Source of the DNA: UBA1181 sp045226255
Lineage (GTDB): Bacteria; Bacteroidota; Bacteroidia; Bacteroidales; Paludibacteraceae
Direction of reading: 5' to 3'
Assembly (NCBI GenBank): GCA_045226255.1
Contig: JBGVCG010000027.1
Location: 1 to 10,737, forward strand
Length of the DNA: 10,737 nt
Part shown: one piece after another, positions 5,963 to 10,737 of the stretch
Numbering within the stretch: position 1 is the first letter of the stretch
How the letters are laid out: each line of letters starts with the position of its first letter
Program-made: the position numbers and the translations under genes
The notes under the pieces: generated by a model
Databases searched by the model: none
What the model was told of the DNA's origin: nothing
Seen by the model: only the letters and a program-made list of their open reading frames with translations

Positions 5963-8900
5963 TCACTTCTTGTTCTCAATCCACTTGCGCGCATTGACGA
6001 AGGCCTCCAACCAAGGAGTCACCTCATCCACCGCCTTACGATCCTCTGGATAGTAAGCCCATTGCCAAGGGAAGATGGCACGCTCCAAGTGTGGCATCAT
6101 CGCCAAGTGGCGACCATCCTTGGAACATACGCCCGCCACATTGTACATGGATCCGTTCGGATTGGCAGGATAACCCTCATAGGTGTACTTGGCGATCACC
6201 TTGTACTCGCTCTCAGCGTAAGGGAAGTCGAACTTGCCCTCACCATGAGCCACCCAAACGCCCAACTTGCTGCCGGAGAGCGAACCGAACATCACGGAGT
6301 CGTTCTCAGGGATCGTCAGGCCCACGAAGTTAGACTCGAACTTGTGGGAGTTATTGTGCAACATCTTATGCTTCTTCTCATGCTCAGGATAGAGCAACTC
6401 CAACTCCGCCATCAACTGGCAACCGTTGCAGATACCCAAGCTCAAAGTGTCCTCACGGGCATAGAACTTCGCCAACGTCTCCTTCGCCTTCTCACTGTAA
6501 CGGAAACCGCCGGCCCAGCCCTTCGCCGAACCCAACACGTCCGAGTTGGAGAATCCACCGCAGAAGACGATCATATTCACGTCCTCCAACGTCTCGCGTC
6601 CTGATGTCAAGTCGGTCATGTGGACATCCTTCACATCGAAGCCCGCCAAGTAGAGGGAGTAAGCCATCTCACGCTCTCCGTTCGTACCCTTCTCACGGAT
6701 GATGGCCGCCTTCACGCCGGAACGTCTCTTGCGGTCGGCCGTCAAGCCCATCTTGCCAAGCTGGCCGGAGAAGCTCTCGTCGAACTTGAACTGAAGCGGT
6801 TGCTTCTTGTAGTTCTCGTAACGCTCCTTGGCACATGCCTCGCCACTCTGCTTGCGATCCAAGAGGTAAGAGGATTTGTACCACACATCACGCAATGCGT
6901 CGATGTCGAACACCTCCTTCTTGCCATCCTTCTCCACGACAATCGTACGCTCGTCGGATGGCTTGGCGATCATGGCGAAACCTACGCCAGCGTTGTGGAG
7001 GATCTTCTCCACCTCCGCCTTATGCTCCACCTGAATCAGCACGCCCGGATTCTCGGAGAAGAGGATCTTGGTCAAATCTGGCTCAGGGATATCCTTCAGG
7101 TTCACCTTCAAACCGCCCTTCGTATTCGCAAAGCACATCTCCAACAAGGCGGTGATCATACCACCCTCGGAGATATCGTGGCCCGCCAGGATCAAATCCT
7201 TATTGATCAGTTCCTGAACCGCCTCGAAGGCATCCGCGAAGTACTCCGCATCCTTCACCGTAGGCACCGTGTCGCCCACCTTGTTCAGCGTGGCGGCCAA
7301 AGCGGAACCTCCCAGATTCAGCGCATCGTACGAGAAGTCGATATGATAGATGTAGGAATCTTTCTTGTTGATCAACACAGGGGAAACGATGCGACGCACG
7401 TCAGAGACCTCCGCACCTGCGGAGATGATCACCGTTCCTGGGGAGAAGACCTTGTCCTCACCATACTTCTGCGTCATGGAGAGGGAATCCTTACCCGTAG
7501 GGATGTTGACGCCCAATTCGCAGGCGAAGTCGCTACAAGCCTCAACCGCCTTGTACAAGCGGGCATCCTCGCCTGGGTTCTTGCAAGGCCACATCCAGTT
7601 GGCGCTCAAGGAGACACTCTCCAAACCATCCGCCAACGGAGCCCATACGATGTTGGTCAACGCCTCGGCGATAGCCAATACCGAACCAGCGGCAGGGTCC
7701 ACCAAAGCGGCTGCCGGCGCATGTCCGATGGAGGTGGCGATACCGCTCTTTCCTCTGTAGTCCAATGCAACCGCACCCAAGTCGTTCAAAGGCAGCTGCA
7801 ACTCACCGGCGCACTGCTGGTGAGCGATCTTACCCGTCACGGAGCGGTCCACCTTGTTGGTCAACCAATCCTTACATGCGACAGACTCCAACTGGAGCAC
7901 GTCCTTGATATATTTTTGGATATCCTTACCATCCGTCTGGACAGGGGCGAACTTCTCCACCACCGTGTTATCCTTGATCACCGTGCGAGGCGGTTTACCG
8001 ATCATGTAATCCAAGCGGAGGTTGATCGGCTGGTCACCATTGGCGCGTTGGAAGACGAACTGCATGTCGCCCGTCGTCTCACCCACCACGTACATCGGCG
8101 CACGCTCACGGTCCGCGATGCGTTGGATCAGCTCGATATCCTTATTCTTCACCAAGAAGCCCATACGCTCCTGGCTCTCGTTTCCAATGATTTCCTTGTC
8201 GGACAAGGTAGGGTCACCGATAGGCAACTTGTCCATATCGATCTTACCACCCGTCGACTCCACCAACTCGGAGAGGCAGTTCAAGTGACCGCCCGCACCA
8301 TGGTCGTGGATAGACACGATCGGGTTGTTATCAGACTCCGCCAAGGTACGGATCACATTAGAGACACGTTTCTGCATCTCAGGGTTGGCACGTTGCACAG
8401 CGTTCAGTTCGATCGCATTGGAGTATTGACCCGTCTCCACGGAAGAGACTGCGCCACCACCCATACCGATGCGGTAGTTATCACCACCCATCACGACCAC
8501 CTTCTCGCCTGGCTCAGGCTCGCCCTTCAGACTATCCTTCTGTTTCGCGAAACCTACACCACCCGCCAACATGATGACCTTGTCGTAAGCGTATTTCTTG
8601 TTGTTCTCCGCATGCTCGAAAGTAAGCAACGAACCGCAGATAAGCGGCTGACCGAACTTGTTACCGAAGTCGCTCGCACCATTCGAAGCCTTGATCAGGA
8701 TCTGCTCAGGCGTCTGGTACAACCACTTGCGAGGGTCCAAGATATCCTCCCAGTGGCGACCCTTCTCGGTACGTGGATAGGAGGTCATATAGACCGCCGT
8801 ACCCGCAATAGGCAAGCTCGCCTTACCACCACCCAGACGGTCACGGATCTCACCTCCCGTACCCGTAGCCGCACCGTTGAACGGCTCGACCGTCGTCGGG

Positions 8901-9652
8901 AAGTTATGCGTCTCAGCCTTCAGGGAGATGACAGACTTCATCTTCTTCACCTCGAAGAAATCAGGCTTGTCACCACTCGCCGGAGCGAACTGTTCGATCT
9001 CAGGGCCTTCATTGAAAGCCACGTTATCCTTGTAGGCCGAAACAATCTTATTAGGGTTCTCCGCAGAGGTCTTCTTGATCATTTGGAAGAGGGAAGACTC
9101 CTTCTCCTCGCCATCAATGATGAAGAGTCCGCCGAAGATCTTATGACGGCAGTGCTCGGAGTTCACTTGAGAGAATCCAAATACCTCACTGTCAGTCAGT
9201 TTGCGTCCTATCTTCTCGCTGACGCTATTCAGGTAATCCATCTCCTGCTGGCTCAAAGCCAAGCCCTCCTGTTGGTTATAGGCGGCCAGGTCCTCGATGT
9301 AGACGATAGGGTCCGGTTTCTTGTCGATGGTGAAAATCGTCTGGTCCAAACCATTGTAGACACGCTGCAACATCGGGTCATGTTCGGAATCCTTTCCCTT
9401 GCAGGCGAAGTACTCCTCGATACGACGGATACCCTTCAGCGCCATGTTCTGGGTGATCTCCACCGCATTAGTACTCCAAGGAGTGATCATTTCACGGCGG
9501 GGACCGATAAACCACCCCGCGATATTTTTCTCATCGACGAACTCCGCACCGGAGAAAAGCCACGTGAGCTTCTCCAAGTCCTGAGCGCCAAACTTTTGGT
9601 CCGCATCAACAGCTATATAGCCTGCGTCCGCTTTCTTGAAAAATAGAACCAT
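5963..9652 (-). CDS. purL: Phosphoribosylformylglycinamidine synthase, large single-chain form
   Basis: PurL catalyses the fourth step of de novo purine synthesis in the cytoplasm: FGAR, glutamine and ATP give FGAM, glutamate, ADP and phosphate. The 1229-residue protein is the long fused form (N-terminal PurS-like domain, synthetase, glutaminase) also found in Gammaproteobacteria. Visible landmarks are NSEHCRHKIFGG (164-175) closing the N-terminal/linker region, ETHNFPTTVEPFNGAATGTGG (247-267) in the first synthetase half, SIHDHGAGGH in the FGAM-synthetase core and AGHDISEGG in the second half. The C-terminal class I glutamine amidotransferase domain has the nucleophile Cys1075 in LGICNGCQ and the His1188/Glu1190 pair in MPHLER, so the triad is intact. 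The start at ATG 9652 gives the MVLFFKK opening expected in this phylum. It is transcribed alone, with its own promoter and terminator, and not in a purine operon within this window. No frameshift or missing key residue was seen. Confidence 0.98.
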   Translation of the reverse strand: MVLFFKKADAGYIAVDADQKFGAQDLEKLTWLFSGAEFVDEKNIAGWFIGPRREMITPWSTNAVEITQNMALKGIRRIEEYFACKGKDSEHDPMLQRVYNGLDQTIFTIDKKPDPIVYIEDLAAYNQQEGLALSQQEMDYLNSVSEKIGRKLTDSEVFGFSQVNSEHCRHKIFGGLFIIDGEEKESSLFQMIKKTSAENPNKIVSAYKDNVAFNEGPEIEQFAPASGDKPDFFEVKKMKSVISLKAETHNFPTTVEPFNGAATGTGGEIRDRLGGGKASLPIAGTAVYMTSYPRTEKGRHWEDILDPRKWLYQTPEQILIKASNGASDFGNKFGQPLICGSLLTFEHAENNKKYAYDKVIMLAGGVGFAKQKDSLKGEPEPGEKVVVMGGDNYRIGMGGGAVSSVETGQYSNAIELNAVQRANPEMQKRVSNVIRTLAESDNNPIVSIHDHGAGGHLNCLSELVESTGGKIDMDKLPIGDPTLSDKEIIGNESQERMGFLVKNKDIELIQRIADRERAPMYVVGETTGDMQFVFQRANGDQPINLRLDYMIGKPPRTVIKDNTVVEKFAPVQTDGKDIQKYIKDVLQLESVACKDWLTNKVDRSVTGKIAHQQCAGELQLPLNDLGAVALDYRGKSGIATSIGHAPAAALVDPAAGSVLAIAEALTNIVWAPLADGLESVSLSANWMWPCKNPGEDARLYKAVEACSDFACELGVNIPTGKDSLSMTQKYGEDKVFSPGTVIISAGAEVSDVRRIVSPVLINKKDSYIYHIDFSYDALNLGGSALAATLNKVGDTVPTVKDAEYFADAFEAVQELINKDLILAGHDISEGGMITALLEMCFANTKGGLKVNLKDIPEPDLTKILFSENPGVLIQVEHKAEVEKILHNAGVGFAMIAKPSDERTIVVEKDGKKEVFDIDALRDVWYKSSYLLDRKQSGEACAKERYENYKKQPLQFKFDESFSGQLGKMGLTADRKRRSGVKAAIIREKGTNGEREMAYSLYLAGFDVKDVHMTDLTSGRETLEDVNMIVFCGGFSNSDVLGSAKGWAGGFRYSEKAKETLAKFYAREDTLSLGICNGCQLMAELELLYPEHEKKHKMLHNNSHKFESNFVGLTIPENDSVMFGSLSGSKLGVWVAHGEGKFDFPYAESEYKVIAKYTYEGYPANPNGSMYNVAGVCSKDGRHLAMMPHLERAIFPWQWAYYPEDRKAVDEVTPWLEAFVNARKWIENKK

Positions 9653-9694
9653 CTATGATTTAGTTTATGTATGATATCATCAATTAACTAACCG

Positions 9695-9726
9695 CGAAAT
9701 TAGGTATAATTTTAGAGTTTGGCAAA
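9695..9726 (-). promoter_or_regulatory. Promoter of purL
   Basis: On the minus strand TTTG (9726-9723), a 20-bp spacer and TAATTTCG (9702-9695) match the Bacteroidetes primary-sigma promoter almost perfectly. Transcription would start near 9688, giving a leader of roughly 35 nt to ATG 9652, too short for a riboswitch. No purine-operator-like palindrome was recognised. Confidence 0.8.
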
Positions 9727-9847
9727 TCCAAAGGAGCATGAAAATCCGTCATTCATTTTCGGCAAATTCCCAAACAAATATTGGGGGTAAAAATTGGCAG
9801 GTGGTGTTCGGTTATTCGTTTTTTACCGTTCCATTGTAGAAGAGATG

Positions 9848-9951
9848 ATGTGCACATCGTCTCACATGCACATCATTTCCACAACCAACGGACGGGAATC
9901 CGTCACATCCGTAAAGACAGTGAATTTCTCGGTTCACGCCACTGGCGTAGA
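9848..9951 (-). repeat. Structured direct repeat, copy A
   Basis: About 104 bp that align with copy B at 10586-10688 in the same orientation. Over the core I count eight substitutions and one 1-nt indel, about 91% identity. Parts on the + strand are a diverged 15-mer tandem (9848-9862 and 9864-9878), a hairpin region at 9888-9912 (ACGGA...TCCGT outer stem, inner GGGA/TCAC with one mismatch) and a second at 9920-9937 (GTGAA...TTCAC). The left edge also contains the 12-bp perfect palindrome GATGTGCACATC at 9847-9858. Weaker similarity to copy B continues a further 30 bp to the right (TTTTT, TGC, TTCC, AAAACA). The strand is arbitrary and set to that of the adjacent gene. Confidence 0.85.
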
Positions 9952-9994
9952 CCTCTTTTTCATAGTTGCATTTCCCCTTCCCTAAAACATAAAA

Positions 9995-10033
9995 GCGACC
10001 GAGCCGCCCCATTACGGGAACCTGCTCGGTCGC
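9995..10033 (-). terminator. Terminator of the small repeat-flanked gene
   Basis: A 10-bp perfect G+C-rich stem, GCGACCGAGC (9995-10004) with its complement at 10024-10033, encloses a 19-nt loop that can pair further (CCC with GGG). On the minus strand it is followed by TTTTATGTTTTA, so it would end the transcript of the gene stopping at 10123, about 90 nt upstream. Confidence 0.7.
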
Positions 10034-10122
10034 CACTTCTAATTAATGAAGGTTCCTTCTATTCGAATCGCAGAAGGGTTCAAAGATAAAAAACCACATA
10101 GAAGAAATGAGGCTATACGTTT

Positions 10123-10488
10123 CTATTGCAAAACCTCATAAGTAAACCCCTTCGCTATGATTTGGAATTTACTACCGGTAGAGTTTGTCTCTATCTCGTA
10201 GTAATTCAAGGGAACTTTATCAAAAAGCCCCTTCCACGATTTATAGAACTTTTGCACCAGCTCATTCTCACTGCCTTCTTGATGGGCTAAATATATCGAC
10301 TCATCCTCTATAAGGACTCCGAAATTCATCTGGAATACAGCATGATACACAGATTCGAAAACGATTCGGTACAAACCATCTTCAAATTCGATTTCAAATT
10401 CGATTGTATCCTGTTCCCCCGGACGATTCCTGTCAATCTTTATATTCCTAATGGAGGAATCGTGCCATTCAAAATCATTAAATTCCAT
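10123..10488 (-). CDS. Small acidic protein of unknown function
   Basis: From ATG 10488 the protein has 121 residues. An open frame continues upstream to ATG 10728 (201 codons), but that extension passes through repeat copy B and across a -7-like box. The start at MEFNDFEWHDS is preferred because the preceding part has repeat-derived composition and the codon is preceded by an A-rich leader. The protein is rich in alternating hydrophobic and acidic residues (FEIEFEDGLYRIVFESVYHAVF), suggesting a compact beta-sheet domain. It has no signal peptide or membrane segment, so it is probably cytosolic. It ends in a STGSKFQIIAKGF strand. The size, the FEWHDS opening and the isolated accessory setting recall immunity-type proteins of polymorphic toxin systems, but I do not recognise a named family and see no toxin gene. 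It is A+T-rich (24 G+C of 60 at 10381-10440). It has its own terminator and is bracketed by two direct repeats. Confidence 0.7.
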   Translation of the reverse strand: MEFNDFEWHDSSIRNIKIDRNRPGEQDTIEFEIEFEDGLYRIVFESVYHAVFQMNFGVLIEDESIYLAHQEGSENELVQKFYKSWKGLFDKVPLNYYEIETNSTGSKFQIIAKGFTYEVLQ

Positions 10489-10533
10489 GCTTTTTTTTGC
10501 ATTTATGTTATTTATAAGGCCATTTGTTTGGGT

Positions 10534-10541
10534 CAAATATA
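10534..10541 (-). promoter_or_regulatory. Putative -7 box of the small gene
   Basis: The minus strand reads TATATTTG, an exact TAnnTTTG match 45 bp upstream of ATG 10488. No TTTG is seen at the -33 distance. Its position downstream of the repeat supports the shorter protein start. Confidence 0.45.
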
Positions 10542-10585
10542 TGTTTCCTCTTTTTGTTAATATGGGAATGGCTTTCATTCGGTCC

Positions 10586-10688
10586 ACATGCACATCGTCT
10601 ACATGCACATCATCTTCACAACCAACGGACGTGAATCCGTCACATCCGTTAAGATAGTGAATTTCGCGATTCACACCACTGGCGTAGA
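10586..10688 (-). repeat. Structured direct repeat, copy B
   Basis: This is the second copy of the element at 9848-9951. It begins (+ strand) with two adjacent 15-mers, ACATGCACATCGTCT (10586-10600) and ACATGCACATCATCT (10601-10615), one mismatch apart. It continues with a hairpin at 10624-10650 (AACGGA with TCCGTT outside, GTGA with TCAC inside, 5-nt loop, one internal mismatch) and a second hairpin at 10657-10674 (GTGAAT with ATTCAC, 6-nt loop). Both hairpins pair better here than in copy A. Similarity to copy A continues weakly to about 10713, and the element may extend to or beyond the window edge. Confidence 0.85.
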
Positions 10689-10737
10689 TGTTTTTGCCAC
10701 TTCCTTCAAAACACAATCTTCCGGTCACTCCACGAGG

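Larger units (their letters stand above)
9653..10122. other. 470-bp intergenic region without a supported gene
   Basis: From left to right this holds the purL leader and promoter (to 9726), a stretch of about 120 bp with no recognisable signal, repeat copy A (9848-9951), a strong hairpin (9995-10033), and a weaker inverted repeat CCTTCT/AGAAGG (10055-10060 and 10072-10077). A 74-codon open frame on the minus strand (10036-9812) runs through the hairpin and the repeat. I do not consider it a gene, because it consists mainly of terminator and repeat sequence. Confidence 0.7.

Noticed and set aside
6620..9646. A 1008-codon open frame on the + strand, opposite purL.
   Set aside because: It lies wholly inside the intact, highly conserved purL gene on the other strand. 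Its translation is rich in Arg, His and Leu without a recognisable domain, as expected of an antisense shadow of a G+C-biased gene.
9653..9694. A purine riboswitch in the purL leader.
   Set aside because: The predicted leader is only about 35 nt and shows no three-way-junction aptamer.
9812..10036. A 74-codon minus-strand frame through the terminator hairpin and repeat copy A.
   Set aside because: The N-terminal part is terminator stem sequence and the middle is the repeat. There is no promoter, and no similarity to copy B outside the repeat, so it is not a credible gene.
9848..10688. CRISPR-like array or insertion sequence formed by the two repeats.
   Set aside because: Only two copies, about 740 bp apart, with a gene and terminator between them. 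There is no regular spacer pattern, no cas gene and no transposase, and the copies are in direct rather than inverted orientation.
10489..10728. The N-terminal 80-codon extension of the small gene.
   Set aside because: It is made mostly of repeat copy B, with its 15-mer tandem read as DDVHVDDVHV, and it spans a -7-like box. The conserved-looking domain begins at ATG 10488.

Overview
The window looks like chromosomal DNA from a Bacteroidales bacterium; Parabacteroides or a close relative is a guess, not a demonstration. The evidence is: promoter sequences of the Bacteroidetes type (TTTG, about 20 bp, TAnnTTTG/TAnnTTCG) rather than -35/-10 boxes, with start sites that mostly lack a strong Shine-Dalgarno; a single-chain large PurL of 1229 residues; and a small lipoprotein resembling the family called 'radical SAM-associated putative lipoprotein', which is common in Bacteroidetes. 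No rRNA, tRNA, CRISPR array, transposase or integrase is visible.

Layout, left to right. Positions 1-124 hold the tail of an unidentified gene (+), closed by a 13-bp perfect hairpin. Next, on the + strand, come a small lipoprotein (230-715), an iron-type NADPH-dependent alcohol dehydrogenase (908-2062), a YitT/DUF2179 membrane protein (2103-2984) and a TauE/SafE (TSUP) permease (start best placed at 3110, end 3856). An A+T-rich island follows with one minus-strand gene (3931-4746). Its protein has a kinase-like fold of the kind found in polyvalent proteins of Bacteroidetes mobile elements. After it comes a cation diffusion facilitator (+, 4973-5884), facing a complete purL on the minus strand (5963-9652). 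The two share an intergenic hairpin whose T-tract is oriented to terminate purL. purL has the best promoter in the window, TTTG-N20-TAATTTCG on the minus strand.

The right end (9653-10737) is the least ordinary part. A small A+T-rich gene of unknown function (minus, 10123-10488) with its own terminator lies between two direct copies, about 91% identical by hand alignment, of a roughly 100-bp structured repeat (9848-9951 and 10586-10688). Each copy has two adjacent hairpins and a duplicated 15-mer. An open frame running through copy B joins the small gene and gives a misleading 201-residue ORF. The repeat pair plus gene looks like a cassette or one unit of a dispersed repeat family.

The genes do not form one pathway. 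They are mainly a housekeeping enzyme (PurL), a detoxification or fermentation reductase and three membrane transporters or transporter-like proteins. Two A+T-rich accessory insertions (the kinase-like gene and the repeat-flanked gene) are set among them.
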